From the IMG/VR virus record IMGVR_UViG_3300022921_000031, positions 1-49,631 of that record: DNA of 49,631 nucleotides; one strand, 5' to 3'. Of the stretch, positions 8,181 through 18,901 are shown one piece after another. Under the pieces are notes generated by a model. The model made no database searches and had not been told where the DNA came from. It was given only the letters and a program-made list of their open reading frames with translations. Source of the stretch: a virus. Position 1 is the stretch's first letter. Each line of letters opens with the position of its first letter. The position numbers were made by a program, and so were the translations under genes.

Positions 8181-9776
8181 ATGTCATTTGCAGACGGACT
8201 AGAGAGCGGAATTAATTTAAGTCTTAAGATTTCTGCCTTACAATTACAGAAAGAACAAGAAGAAAGGCTTAGAGATAAAGCCACATTAGATGCAATTACT
8301 GCACAGTCAACAATTCAAAAAAATCTTTTAGAGGCTGAAAAAACTCAAGCAGAAATCCAAGATTTAAATTATAAAAATACTGCCCAGTACAGAGCGAGAG
8401 AAGAAGCCGTTGTTGAATCAACAATTAATTGGCGTGATGCTGTAACATCAGATATTAAACAAAGCACCGAAGAGGCTGCAAAAATTGCACAACGAAATGA
8501 CGACGTAGAAGACTGGAATCTTACTACTGAGTTTTTATCAAGTGCTATGCGTTGGTCAAAAGACCCGCAGCTAGTTGAGCTTAGGCAGTCTAACGCACCT
8601 GAGTGGCAGGCTTGGCAAAATAACTCATTAAAAATTATTAATAGGCTTCAAGAAAATGGAAGCGACATACCTGAATATTTTAATCCTAGGTATGCACAGG
8701 CTCAGGCAAGACTGGCAGAAGTATTAGAACCAACAAACCCAGAGCTTAATTTAGAGACAATAGATCTTGGTGACTATGCGGAAGATATTAGTGCAGTATT
8801 TAGACCAAAGCTTTCAGCGTATTTAGGCAAGCAATATAAAGACGATAAGGGTAACGAGGGAGAGATCACAGACATAAGAATGACTGGTGCCTTTGAATCT
8901 ATAGAGGGTGGCAAGAAGTCATTGATAGGTACTCAATATACTATCTTAACCCCGTCAGGCGAAACCAAAACAGTAGAAGGTTTTTTACCCGATAGATCAC
9001 AAAAAGTTATAAGAGGTGATATTGAAAAATCAGACGCAGTAGCCGTGTCAACAGCGGACCTTATTGATCAGGTATCTGCTGGCAGACATTTGCTTGGCAC
9101 CGCCTTAGATAACCCAAGCATGATTCAAATTATGCAGGAAATAAACAGCATTAACTCAGCCAAATATTTTCCACCAGATCAAAAGTTTGAAGGTTTGATA
9201 TTAGAAACCGCAGAAGAACTAAGAGATCAAAGCAATCTTGATATAGAAGACAAAAAAGTAAAGCTCGGAATCGGAAGATTTTCTAGACTTCCCTTTGACA
9301 GCACAGATAAAGCAGATATGGAAACAGTTGATTCTGGTCTTAGATCTTTATCTCAAGGATTTGATGGTTTTGGAGATTATCTAAATAAAAAAACTATTGA
9401 TGGCAAAACATACCTCACTCTTCCTCAAGGCGAAACTATTGATGGAATTATTAATAAAACAAAACTTACTGTAGAGGAATCATTAAGACAGGCTAGGTCT
9501 GCAACAAGAATACCTTCTGGGAGTGCGGCGTCTGGTGTTAGATCTAAAAAATCATATGATTTCACAGTTGGCAACCAACCATTAGCAATTAACAGAAATG
9601 AACCACAAGCCAGTTATTTGCCAAAACTTAAACAAGCTTATGGCAATGATGTTATTGATAACGCAATTACTGATATTCAAAACGAGCTTTCACAAACTTA
9701 TTCTGGCGATGTAACAGACAATGACTTTGCCTTATTAAGCGAACTTTATTACTACCTAGGAACAAGGAGAAGATAG
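8181..9776 (+). CDS. Internal virion or ejection protein (T7 gp15-like position)
   Basis: 531 aa. The first 130 residues are a long coiled coil (LQKEQEERLRDKATLDAI ... EAEKTQAEIQDL). The rest is a mixed alpha/beta region without catalytic motifs. Size, coiled coil and position directly before the giant virion protein match the second-largest core protein of podovirus ejectosomes. The function in DNA translocation is inferred by position, not by a recognised domain. Confidence 0.6.
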   Translation: MSFADGLESGINLSLKISALQLQKEQEERLRDKATLDAITAQSTIQKNLLEAEKTQAEIQDLNYKNTAQYRAREEAVVESTINWRDAVTSDIKQSTEEAAKIAQRNDDVEDWNLTTEFLSSAMRWSKDPQLVELRQSNAPEWQAWQNNSLKIINRLQENGSDIPEYFNPRYAQAQARLAEVLEPTNPELNLETIDLGDYAEDISAVFRPKLSAYLGKQYKDDKGNEGEITDIRMTGAFESIEGGKKSLIGTQYTILTPSGETKTVEGFLPDRSQKVIRGDIEKSDAVAVSTADLIDQVSAGRHLLGTALDNPSMIQIMQEINSINSAKYFPPDQKFEGLILETAEELRDQSNLDIEDKKVKLGIGRFSRLPFDSTDKADMETVDSGLRSLSQGFDGFGDYLNKKTIDGKTYLTLPQGETIDGIINKTKLTVEESLRQARSATRIPSGSAASGVRSKKSYDFTVGNQPLAINRNEPQASYLPKLKQAYGNDVIDNAITDIQNELSQTYSGDVTDNDFALLSELYYYLGTRRR

Positions 9777-9777
9777 T

Positions 9778-12700
9778 GTGGCAAAGAAACCTATATCTGA
9801 ATATGAGCCAAGATTCCCAGAGGAAGAGGTAGAAGAAGAACTACAGCCGATAGAAGAGCCCGAGGTTAGTCTTAAGCCAATATCTGAATATGTTCCTCGG
9901 GAAGAAGAGCTAGAGCCAACCACATCTGATATTGCTTTTGGAACTAAAGCACCAACATTAAACTATAGAACGGGCGAGCTTACTTTCCAAGATGAGGAAG
10001 GTAACGAAAAAAAAGATCTTGTAGATATTCCCAAGTTTTCTGATTTTATTTCTAGTGTATATTCTGGCACAAAAGATTTTTTATCTGGTATACCAGTTGG
10101 TGCACAAGCAGCCCTTCCCGGTTTCTTGCAGGGATTTAACGGAATTAAAAGAAAAGCAGTAGAGTCTTATTTTTCTGAACTAAAGGGTGAGAGACCGGCT
10201 TCTTGGGTTACAGATAACCCAATGCTGTTTGCCGACGCATCGATCATCACAATGCAACAAACAGGTGAGTTGCAAAAATATGATTCAAACCCTGAATATC
10301 AACAACAAATTAAAAATGATTTGCTTACGTTTCTCGGGGAAAATGAAAAAGAATATACAAGGCTACAAAAAAAATTAGATAAAATTTATAAAGACGCAGA
10401 TCTTGGTGATATAGGTACAGCCGCAGCACAGGGATTTCAAAGTTTTATTCAACAAGCACCTGTGCTTTTATATGCTGGCTATACAAAAAATCCATATGTT
10501 GCATATTCAATGCTGCCAATGTTTGCAGTACAAGAATCTGGTCGATCCTATCAACAGGCAAGAATGGAGGGATTGTCAATTGATGCAGCCAGCTTAAATG
10601 CAAACATAAATGGCACGTTAGAATTTATTACAGAGGCAGTGCCAACAAAAAAACTATCTGATCTATTTACAAAATCATATAAAAAGAACGAGAGCGTTTA
10701 TAAAAGTTTAGCCAGAGATGGGTTCAATGTGACTCTTAATGAGTTCGGTTGGGAAACTGTAAACGGTGTTGCACAAGAGCTAAACAACACAGCCTTTGGT
10801 CTACAGACACAATTAAGGGAAGTCAGAGAAGCGTCAAAAGACCCTTTGTACACAGGACCAAGAGAAATAGATGTTTTTAGAGACATTGCTTTTAATTCTT
10901 TCTTTGCTTCTTTAGCGGGAAGTGGGTCTGCAATTACTGCAAGAGGAGTTTTTGAATTAGCACCAGAAGTAAAACAATCTTTATTAGAGCTTGATCCAAA
11001 TAAAGCACGTGTGCTTGCTAGGGAATTGGAAACAGCCGTAAAAAATGCAGACTTCCTTGGTCAGGCAATAGACCAAACAACTCTTGATATATTAAACACG
11101 GGTATAGATGGTACAACCCCGCTAGACCCTGAAGACTTTTTAACAAATAACTATTTAAACTATCAGCTTGGTGAGGTCGTACAGCTACCACCAGAGCCAG
11201 AGATAGACGAACTAGATGTCATGAGACAAAGAAAGTCTGCTGGAGAAATAGTAAGACCGCAAGACCTAGAGGCTGCACAAAAGGTTTTTAGTCCTACAAC
11301 CACAGAGATAGATGAGGATGTTTCTCCGGAAGTTAGAGAGACCACAGAAGATTTATTAAATGATATAGAAATATCAGAACTTGACGGTAAGATAAATCCA
11401 ATAAGTTTCCAAGAAATAAACCCACAAGAGAAAGATGCTATTAAATCTAACATAGTAAATTCTAGAAGATTCAATATGGATGACTTTTTGGTTGAGGGCT
11501 TTACCGAACAAGACATGGACGACTACACCTCAAGACTTAGGGACTTTAACGAGGTTGAGTCAGACAACTTATCCACATCTATAGCGGTTCTTAATCAGGC
11601 AGGGATGCCTTTTGAAATAATAGAAGACATCACATTCTTTGGAATGATTGGTAACGACGAGCGTTCAGGAAAAGCAGTTAGCACACCGTATGCTGTATAT
11701 AATCCAGCTTTTAGAAATGTAGGTTTTACAAAACTTTCGGGAATTTCTTATGACGCTGACACCGCAAGAAAAACCCTTGTCGGCTTATCAACCCACAACC
11801 TTAATACAACAGCAGCTCTTGCTCATGAGCTAGGTCACCACATAGATTATGGTTTCTTTGATTACGGAGAATCTGCACACTTTGACAGTCCTCTGTTTGA
11901 AATTCCAGAATATGAAATAGCAACCTCATTGGCTGACGAAATTGAAAAAGTACCAACCAGATTTAAGCAGCGAACATACAACGATGCTGGGTTTAGACAA
12001 AGAAATCCAGAGCTTGTCATTAAGTCTGGTACCAAGGGTCCAATTATTAGAGAAGCCTTTGCAATTCTTAATAACGAAAACCTAACACGCATGAATCTAA
12101 AAAAAGAAGATGGTGTTTATTTTGAAGGACGTTTACTTGAGTACCCAATGAGCTCTTATATTTCTACCATGCATGCGATAGCACAAGGAGCAGATCCTGC
12201 GGTAGCACAAAGACAACTTAGATTTATTAAGGGTGAGATTTTTGCACAAATGCACAACCTGTATTACACTAACAGGAGTCTACTAGAGCAATATGCACCA
12301 GAGACAGTTAAACTTATTGATAGGGTAAACAATGAAATTTCAGTTGACGGATTTGGAAACAAAAGCAGCGGAATACTTCGTGCGTTTCGGTCACCCCGTG
12401 CCCCTAGAAGTGTATCGGTTTCAGCCGAAAGAACAGACACAACAACAGATAGAACTATCCCTTCAGAAGGACCAGCCGGTGGAGAGCTGGCAGCAGAGGT
12501 CCCAACAGAAGGACGGGACGATATACGACCTCCAGTACGAACAAGGGTCGGAACAACAGGTCAATATGTAGGAGCACCCGAGGGTGTCACAACTCCCCAA
12601 GCTCTTGGGGCTTTAAGAAGAAAAATAGCAGGACTTACTCAAGAGGGTGAAGCTGGTAGATTTTGGTATGAACAAAGCGGTCAAGCTCTACTCGATGTAA

Positions 12701-15700
12701 CAAACGGCGATAAAAAAGAAGCAGATCTTTTAGCACAAGCTATAGCCATCACATCTCCCGGTACACCAGTAAGCACAAATATGGTTTATGCAATACAAGC
12801 CTACAATCAATATAAGGCTGGCAGACCAATTAACACTGGTAGATTCCCACAATCAATGAACAAAAAGTTAGAAGATATTTTTTCGGGAAAAGATTGGGGC
12901 GGTAGAAAAACAAATAGTTTTTATGCAAACATTATAGGATTTATTGATCCAACAAAAGAGCAAGCTGTTACTACAGACCTTTGGATGGTAAGAGCCTTTG
13001 GATATAAAACAGAAGCACCATCTCCAAGACAATATGATTTTGTAGAACAAGAGGTGCAAAGAATTGCAAACGATCTTGGATGGGAACCAAGGCAGGTACA
13101 GGCAGCTATATGGGTTGCTAAAAAATCACAGGACGAAGGAACCTCACCGGAGGTTTCTAAATATGATTACAGTGATGCGTTAAAAGAAAACCTTGCACAA
13201 ATTAGCTGGGAGTCTAAACCCGGAGATACAACCAACCACATGCCAGAGGTAAAAGATGCAACCTATGAACAACTACAAGAATATCATGTAGCAGTATCTA
13301 AAGCTTTTCTTGATCAAGACGGCAACGACATTATTGCAAAAGAACTTGACTTATTAACTCCCGGTAACTTTGAAGCACCGGGATATTTTGAGCAGGCTGT
13401 AAGCCCGGGAACACAAACCGAAGCCGTGCTTGCTAAAAAATACAAAGCACAAAAAGATGAAATAACAGCATTAGATCCAGCATCGCAAGATTTAGCAGAA
13501 GCATATGCAGCTGTTGTTGGTATTTTATTAAAACAAGATGGTGTTGGTTATCATAAACCTTTCTTTCAAAAGAACATTGCAAAGAAAGACTTAAATGGTT
13601 TTGAAATAAATATTGGCAGACCACTGTCCCAACAAGAGACTGTTGCTGTTGCTGAAGCAATTGCACAAGAGTCAGGCAATACAGAATATAATCCTATTGC
13701 ATCTCCAAGGGGAGCAAGAATAATTAACTTTGATTATGTTGGAATTGACAACATCAAGTTTAGGTCAATTGTTGAACGAGCACTAAATAGTGTACAATTT
13801 GATAATAACGAAGATGTTAGGCTGACACACTTTGCAGCTAACACTGGTTACCTAGGAAACAACTGGGAGGTTGACAAAAATGGCGAAGGTTACTTACGAG
13901 ATAGCAGACGAATTTCACCCGATCTTCAAGGAAGGGTTGAAAGTCTCATCAGGAAAATCCAACCGAGAATTCAAGAAGTTGATCAAGACTTCTCAGAGCG
14001 ATATGGATGGACAAGAAATGAATCCATCAACACCAACTACAGACTCAGACCAGAAGACCTAGACGCAGAATCCAGAGCAGCAGTATTTGAGGGCAACAGG
14101 CTTGTTGAACCAGCCTATGTTGATTTTCCAATGCAAGCAATTAAAAATATTCAACAAAGGTCTTATAAAATTTATCCAACTCTTTTTCCCAAGGCTTACG
14201 ACTCAGAAGAGGACCTAAAAAAAACAAGAGATTGGATTGATGAAAACAATATAAATCCATATAGGTCTGGTGATGTAGTGTTTGGAAGCCCGCAAGTAGT
14301 AAGTGATTTTATTATTAGAATGCCCATTAACGATTTTCTAAAATTAACAACAACAACAGATGAACAAATTGAAAACATTAAGCTAAGGGGTCCGGCGTAC
14401 AGTCTCCGTAGACCAAGAAAAGAAGAAGATGGTGTGTTTAAGGAAGATGTATCTTTTAGATTTGACCCCGCTGAAATGGATGAAAACCCATCACGAACAA
14501 TAGCAACATTTCTTGCTATAGACCCAGATGGTAAGGTGATTGGTCATGAGGGTAGACATAGATCAGCCTTAGCTCTACAAGACGGAGCACAAACAATTCC
14601 AGTAAATATACAAATAGGCTATAACACAGAGAGCAGAGCTGCCTTTGAATCTATTGCAGAAAAAATGTTCAAAGAAACAGGGGATATTCCAAGAACATTG
14701 AAAGACTATGGAATTGATATTTTTAAACCTCAGTCTTTTTCGGGGCTTGAAGCAAGAAAAAACTATGAGTTTGATACTAACAACTATGAGTCAGCAGCAA
14801 TTATAGGAGACGGACAAGCAGCCCTTGATGTTGCTCAAGGACAAGATACCCCGGGAGTCATGAAGCCCGAAGATTCGGATATGCTTATGGAAGTCCCACC
14901 AGAGAAAGGAAGCAAACCACCACCATCAGACCCAAACCAAAATAGACAATTTACTTTAATGGATGAGAACTGGTTTGAAAATAAGTTTAGAAACTTTAAA
15001 GTAAATATTGTTAATAACTTTGACCCGGCTTTTACTGTAGAAAATACAATTAAATCTCAGTTCGGACCCGAGGCAATCGAGGGAAAAAGAATAACTGACG
15101 AAACAGATTTATATCACGGCAAAGTAAAAACTGGTGTAGAGAAGTTTGAAAGACAGGCTGAAACTTTAATTAAGTTTATTGTTGATAACGGATACACAAT
15201 AGATCAATACAATAAGTTTATATACAACCTACATGCACCCGAAAGAAATGAATATATAAATAGCCTTAGAGAACCCGGACAACCCGGATCTGTTAAATAT
15301 AAAGACAGAGGATCTGGAATTAAAACAGAGGATGCTATTAAGTATTTAAAAAGAAACGGTGTTATATACAAAGACGGAAAAGCAAGAGCGGTTGCTGCCA
15401 AAGGTAAAATATTAATGGAGGCTTACAACAAATACCATAAGCCAATTATAGATAACACAATAAAGCTTTATAAAGACAATGGTCTTGTTGATCAAGAGAA
15501 CCTTGCAGACTGGAAGGATAGATATGACTATTATGTCCCGCTTGCCGGTTTTGCAGCAGACACACTTAAGAAAGGATCTTCTCCATCTAGTAAGGGCAAT
15601 GGTTCTATATCTCAAGCCTTCTCTGTATCCGGTGCTGAAGTTAAAAGAGCTAAAGGAAGAACATCACAGGCTGACTTTGCATTAGAGCAAACTTTAGGCA

Positions 15701-17886
15701 GGGCATCAGCCGCCGTTATTAGATCAGAAAAAAATAATATTGTTACCAAGCTAGCAAACTTAGCAAGAGAATTTCCTAACGCAGATGTATGGGAAGTTAA
15801 GGGTAAGAATAAATTTATGGCAGCCAAGCCACAATGGGATGGTCAGAAAGCTATATTCTCATTTAAAGAAGATGGTAAAGAAAAGGTTGTTATTATTAGA
15901 AACGAGAGACTTGCTAAAGGTATGGCTGGATGGGACACAGATACAAGCGGCAGAATAATGAGTACCGTTGCAAGTGTGACCAGAGGTCTTGCTATGGTAA
16001 ACACCGTATTAGATCCAGAGTTTATGATTACAAACTTTGCTCGTGACTTTCAAGCTGCCGGTTTAAATTTGGCAGCCGAGCAAGAGCTTGTTGGTGGAAG
16101 AGCTGAAGGTCTTAAAATCCTAGAAGAAAAGTTTGGATTTAGAAGCGTATTTAAAAACATGGGCGTTTTAAAACGTGGAGAAACTTTTAAAGAGATGAGT
16201 GCGGAAGATCAAAAATATTATGATGCATTTAAAGAGTCTGGAGCCGAGACAGGATATGTGGTGCCACCAACTATTGAAAAGATACAGAGTGATCTTAACA
16301 ACATGGCAGATATGTACAAAGGAACATTTAAAGGCAATGCTAAAAAAGCCATACAATCAGTTTATAAGCCAATTGAAATAGCTAACACTGTTGTTGAAAA
16401 CGGCACTAGGTTTACTGCCTTCAGATCAGCCATAGAATTACAAGGTGGCATTGATAATGTAACCCCGGAACAAATTAAGAAAGCCGCAATATTGGCAAAG
16501 AATTTAACTATTAACTTTAATAGAAAAGGAATACAAGGCAATGGTCTTAATGCAATGTATATGTTCTTTAATGCGTCAGTTCAGGGCTCTGTTAATTTCT
16601 TTAGAGGTTATGGTCCCGGTGGAGTATCACAAAGAAAACTAAAACTTGCAGGTGGATTGGTATCTATAGGATTTATTTCAACCCTTTATAACTTAATGTC
16701 TTCACCAGAAGATGAAGATGGAATGTTGATATATCAAAAATATCCAGATTATAAAAAGAAAACAAACTATTTAATTATGTTAGCAACGCCTGAAATTAAT
16801 TTTAAAGATGGTGAATTATCTTTTGAAAGAAAAGATTCTACAGAGGTAGTTAACTTTAATGGTAAACCAGTTGCGGTTACTATACCTTTGCCCTATGGGT
16901 TTAATGTTTTTCATAATCTTGGTCGCACAATGGCTGAGCTTATGTACACAAATTCAGTAGAGGGAAGTAACATAACGTCGCTAGAGAACGCAGCTGTAGA
17001 GCTTGCTGATGTAATGACAGGATCATTCTCACCAATAGGCATTGCAGAAACCAAAGAAAAAGGCTTTGGATCTATTTTTCCTAAAGCATTAAAAACAGGA
17101 ACGCCGACTATCGCTAAACCAATAGTAGAACTCTCAATGAATGAAAATTGGTTTGGTGCTCCAATATATCCAGAACAATTCCCGGGAGATTACACACCAA
17201 AATCTAAACTTAGAAAAAGATCTGATAATGAGTGGATAGCTGCCGTAACAAGTTTTATGAATGATGTTACTGGGGGCAATGACTATTATGCCGGTCAGGT
17301 AGATCTGTCACCACAAACCATAGGTTACTTAGTTGCATATGGCACAGGCGGTATTGGTAGGACCATTGGTAGATCAAGTCAGCTGGTTGTAGATGGTGCT
17401 AAAGAAATAGCCGAAAGAGGTTTTGGTGAGGGTCAGGGTGCTATAAGAACAAGAGAACTTAATCAAATACCTTTTGTTAGAAGATTGTTAGCCGTCCCTG
17501 AAGACCATGTAACAAGCAGATTATTTTACGATGCGGTGGTTGATGTTGAATCTTACTCTCAAAACTATTTAAGAAATGAACAAGATCCGAACGTGTCAGT
17601 GGAAGACACAAATAAAATTTATAATGCGAGACCAAACCTTCTTGACTTATCTGACACCATTCCATTGTCAGCCAAAGCTGATCGTGCAGAAGTTGTTTCT
17701 GAAAAAGAAAGCAGTTTAAAAATTATTAAAAATTTACGCAAAGAAATGATGGACAATGAAGAATATAAAAAATCTAATCCAAGGTTTTATTATAAAGAAC
17801 AGGAAAGAATTGAAGATGAGATACTCGCAGAAATGAAAGTTTTTATTAGATCTTATAACGCAGCAATAGCAAAAGATAAAAAGTAA
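9778..17886 (+). CDS. Giant ejected virion protein, polyvalent type (2702 aa)
   Basis: GTG start with AAGGAGA (9764-9770) 7 nt upstream. The N-terminus has two KPISEYxPR repeats. Residues about 95-400 contain hydrophobic helices that could insert in a membrane. A zinc-peptidase motif HELGHH is at about residue 683. A helical domain at about 950-1110 (GRFWYEQSGQALLDVTNGD ... VTTDLWMVRAFG) resembles enzymatic modules of phage polyvalent proteins. A ParB-like motif GHEGRHRSALA is at about 1589. An LPD38-like region lies at about 2070-2095 (NTVLDPEFMITNFARDFQ). A further hydrophobic segment is at about 2290-2310. It combines the position of T7 gp16 with domains described for polyvalent proteins that enter the host with phage DNA. 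No transglycosylase or RNA polymerase motif was seen. Confidence 0.75.
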   Translation: MAKKPISEYEPRFPEEEVEEELQPIEEPEVSLKPISEYVPREEELEPTTSDIAFGTKAPTLNYRTGELTFQDEEGNEKKDLVDIPKFSDFISSVYSGTKDFLSGIPVGAQAALPGFLQGFNGIKRKAVESYFSELKGERPASWVTDNPMLFADASIITMQQTGELQKYDSNPEYQQQIKNDLLTFLGENEKEYTRLQKKLDKIYKDADLGDIGTAAAQGFQSFIQQAPVLLYAGYTKNPYVAYSMLPMFAVQESGRSYQQARMEGLSIDAASLNANINGTLEFITEAVPTKKLSDLFTKSYKKNESVYKSLARDGFNVTLNEFGWETVNGVAQELNNTAFGLQTQLREVREASKDPLYTGPREIDVFRDIAFNSFFASLAGSGSAITARGVFELAPEVKQSLLELDPNKARVLARELETAVKNADFLGQAIDQTTLDILNTGIDGTTPLDPEDFLTNNYLNYQLGEVVQLPPEPEIDELDVMRQRKSAGEIVRPQDLEAAQKVFSPTTTEIDEDVSPEVRETTEDLLNDIEISELDGKINPISFQEINPQEKDAIKSNIVNSRRFNMDDFLVEGFTEQDMDDYTSRLRDFNEVESDNLSTSIAVLNQAGMPFEIIEDITFFGMIGNDERSGKAVSTPYAVYNPAFRNVGFTKLSGISYDADTARKTLVGLSTHNLNTTAALAHELGHHIDYGFFDYGESAHFDSPLFEIPEYEIATSLADEIEKVPTRFKQRTYNDAGFRQRNPELVIKSGTKGPIIREAFAILNNENLTRMNLKKEDGVYFEGRLLEYPMSSYISTMHAIAQGADPAVAQRQLRFIKGEIFAQMHNLYYTNRSLLEQYAPETVKLIDRVNNEISVDGFGNKSSGILRAFRSPRAPRSVSVSAERTDTTTDRTIPSEGPAGGELAAEVPTEGRDDIRPPVRTRVGTTGQYVGAPEGVTTPQALGALRRKIAGLTQEGEAGRFWYEQSGQALLDVTNGDKKEADLLAQAIAITSPGTPVSTNMVYAIQAYNQYKAGRPINTGRFPQSMNKKLEDIFSGKDWGGRKTNSFYANIIGFIDPTKEQAVTTDLWMVRAFGYKTEAPSPRQYDFVEQEVQRIANDLGWEPRQVQAAIWVAKKSQDEGTSPEVSKYDYSDALKENLAQISWESKPGDTTNHMPEVKDATYEQLQEYHVAVSKAFLDQDGNDIIAKELDLLTPGNFEAPGYFEQAVSPGTQTEAVLAKKYKAQKDEITALDPASQDLAEAYAAVVGILLKQDGVGYHKPFFQKNIAKKDLNGFEINIGRPLSQQETVAVAEAIAQESGNTEYNPIASPRGARIINFDYVGIDNIKFRSIVERALNSVQFDNNEDVRLTHFAANTGYLGNNWEVDKNGEGYLRDSRRISPDLQGRVESLIRKIQPRIQEVDQDFSERYGWTRNESINTNYRLRPEDLDAESRAAVFEGNRLVEPAYVDFPMQAIKNIQQRSYKIYPTLFPKAYDSEEDLKKTRDWIDENNINPYRSGDVVFGSPQVVSDFIIRMPINDFLKLTTTTDEQIENIKLRGPAYSLRRPRKEEDGVFKEDVSFRFDPAEMDENPSRTIATFLAIDPDGKVIGHEGRHRSALALQDGAQTIPVNIQIGYNTESRAAFESIAEKMFKETGDIPRTLKDYGIDIFKPQSFSGLEARKNYEFDTNNYESAAIIGDGQAALDVAQGQDTPGVMKPEDSDMLMEVPPEKGSKPPPSDPNQNRQFTLMDENWFENKFRNFKVNIVNNFDPAFTVENTIKSQFGPEAIEGKRITDETDLYHGKVKTGVEKFERQAETLIKFIVDNGYTIDQYNKFIYNLHAPERNEYINSLREPGQPGSVKYKDRGSGIKTEDAIKYLKRNGVIYKDGKARAVAAKGKILMEAYNKYHKPIIDNTIKLYKDNGLVDQENLADWKDRYDYYVPLAGFAADTLKKGSSPSSKGNGSISQAFSVSGAEVKRAKGRTSQADFALEQTLGRASAAVIRSEKNNIVTKLANLAREFPNADVWEVKGKNKFMAAKPQWDGQKAIFSFKEDGKEKVVIIRNERLAKGMAGWDTDTSGRIMSTVASVTRGLAMVNTVLDPEFMITNFARDFQAAGLNLAAEQELVGGRAEGLKILEEKFGFRSVFKNMGVLKRGETFKEMSAEDQKYYDAFKESGAETGYVVPPTIEKIQSDLNNMADMYKGTFKGNAKKAIQSVYKPIEIANTVVENGTRFTAFRSAIELQGGIDNVTPEQIKKAAILAKNLTINFNRKGIQGNGLNAMYMFFNASVQGSVNFFRGYGPGGVSQRKLKLAGGLVSIGFISTLYNLMSSPEDEDGMLIYQKYPDYKKKTNYLIMLATPEINFKDGELSFERKDSTEVVNFNGKPVAVTIPLPYGFNVFHNLGRTMAELMYTNSVEGSNITSLENAAVELADVMTGSFSPIGIAETKEKGFGSIFPKALKTGTPTIAKPIVELSMNENWFGAPIYPEQFPGDYTPKSKLRKRSDNEWIAAVTSFMNDVTGGNDYYAGQVDLSPQTIGYLVAYGTGGIGRTIGRSSQLVVDGAKEIAERGFGEGQGAIRTRELNQIPFVRRLLAVPEDHVTSRLFYDAVVDVESYSQNYLRNEQDPNVSVEDTNKIYNARPNLLDLSDTIPLSAKADRAEVVSEKESSLKIIKNLRKEMMDNEEYKKSNPRFYYKEQERIEDEILAEMKVFIRSYNAAIAKDKK

Positions 17887-17963
17887 AAAGCGAAGCCGCC
17901 AAACATACAGTAAAAAGGGGGGTTATATGATTAACTGGCAGCCCCGCAAGAAGGTATCAAACC
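17887..17963. other. Intergenic gap between convergent late and integrase operons
   Basis: About 77 bp between the end of the late operon and the end of the integrase gene. On the minus strand a GGGG/CCCC stem with a long loop is followed by TTTTT, and further on a small GCG-GCTT-CGC hairpin is followed by TTTTT. Both are weak terminator candidates for integrase transcription. No attachment site or tRNA fragment was recognised. Confidence 0.3.
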
Positions 17964-18764
17964 TCAAGATATCAAAGATATAGTATTCTCACAAGCCTCA
18001 TTAAGATAATCTTTCGACAGGTGAGCATACCTATTTACAATATTAAAGTCGGACCACCCACCAAGATGTTGCAGAGTATGTAAGGGAGTACCATTCTGCA
18101 CATGATGAGTAGCCCATGTATGTCTAATGTCGTGCCACCTGAAGCCCTCTAAGCCACACTTTTTAAGTGCCTTATACCATCCAGTGTTTGACGTTCTTGT
18201 AAGCTTCCTACCAGCGTATGTGAAGACGTAGGGACCAATTTGTTTTATGTTGTTCAACAACTCTTGTGCATCTTTATTTAAAGGCACCGCAAGAGATCTC
18301 CCGTTCTTGGTCTCGTCTGCATGAATGGATACCCATCCATCCTGTATATCTTCCCACTTCAGGTTTAGGCAGTTGGACATCCTGACACCAGTCATAAGGG
18401 AGAAAACAAACACAGGTTTGAGGTGCTCAGGCAAAGCCTCGTGCAACCTAGCACACTCTTCAAGCGTAAAGAACTTCACCCTCTTGGATGACTCTTTTAC
18501 TCTTTTAAGAGTTGGCTTTGTGTCCAACCAGCCTAAATCTTCGTAGCAGTAATTAAGAACTGCTCTTAAAAAGTTTATGTATCTATTGACAGTACCGGGA
18601 GATTTTTTTATCCCCGCCCTAGCGTTGGCTAGATCTTCTTTAGATAACTTATTAATATTCTTTTTACCAAAACACTTAGTAAAATATTTTATGTAAGTGG
18701 GATCGTTCTTCCCGGGATTCTTAACCTCATAATATCTTTGTACGGCTTCATTAAAATCTTTCAT
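17964..18764 (-). CDS. int: Tyrosine recombinase integrase
   Basis: 266 aa. The N-terminal arm-type and core-binding region (residues 1-95) includes the SAM-like segment VNRYINFLRAVLNYCYED. The catalytic domain has all expected residues: Arg in TGVRMSNCLNLKW, Lys in DETKNGRSLAVPL, HxxR in WHDIRHTWATHH, His in LQHLGGW and the nucleophile Tyr in IVNRYAHLS. The length is at the short end for phage integrases but the enzyme looks complete. It catalyses site-specific integration and, with a directionality factor, excision. It is the last gene of a leftward operon started by the promoter at 19408-19435, and its start overlaps the preceding small gene (ATGA). Confidence 0.95.
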   Translation of the reverse strand: MKDFNEAVQRYYEVKNPGKNDPTYIKYFTKCFGKKNINKLSKEDLANARAGIKKSPGTVNRYINFLRAVLNYCYEDLGWLDTKPTLKRVKESSKRVKFFTLEECARLHEALPEHLKPVFVFSLMTGVRMSNCLNLKWEDIQDGWVSIHADETKNGRSLAVPLNKDAQELLNNIKQIGPYVFTYAGRKLTRTSNTGWYKALKKCGLEGFRWHDIRHTWATHHVQNGTPLHTLQHLGGWSDFNIVNRYAHLSKDYLNEACENTISLIS

Positions 18765-18901
18765 TTACCTTGCCCCCTATATTTTTTAAAGTTAGCTTTT
18801 TTCTTTTTGTTCATGCCCGAACCATAACTAAGTCTTGAATTGCCTATAGAAGTTTTTTTCTTAACTGGGGTAATTGATTGTACTGTTTTTGCTTTAGCCA
18901 T
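18761..18901 (-). CDS. Small basic protein, directionality-factor or accessory candidate
   Basis: 46 aa, too short for usual gene callers but fully open, with ATG one base after the preceding stop and a TGA that overlaps the integrase start. It is Lys-rich (14 of 46), with the end GSGMNKKKKANFKKYRGQGK. A small basic protein translated just ahead of an integrase could be an excisionase or a DNA-binding accessory, but no winged-helix pattern can be seen at this length. Function unknown. Confidence 0.6.
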   Translation of the reverse strand: MAKAKTVQSITPVKKKTSIGNSRLSYGSGMNKKKKANFKKYRGQGK

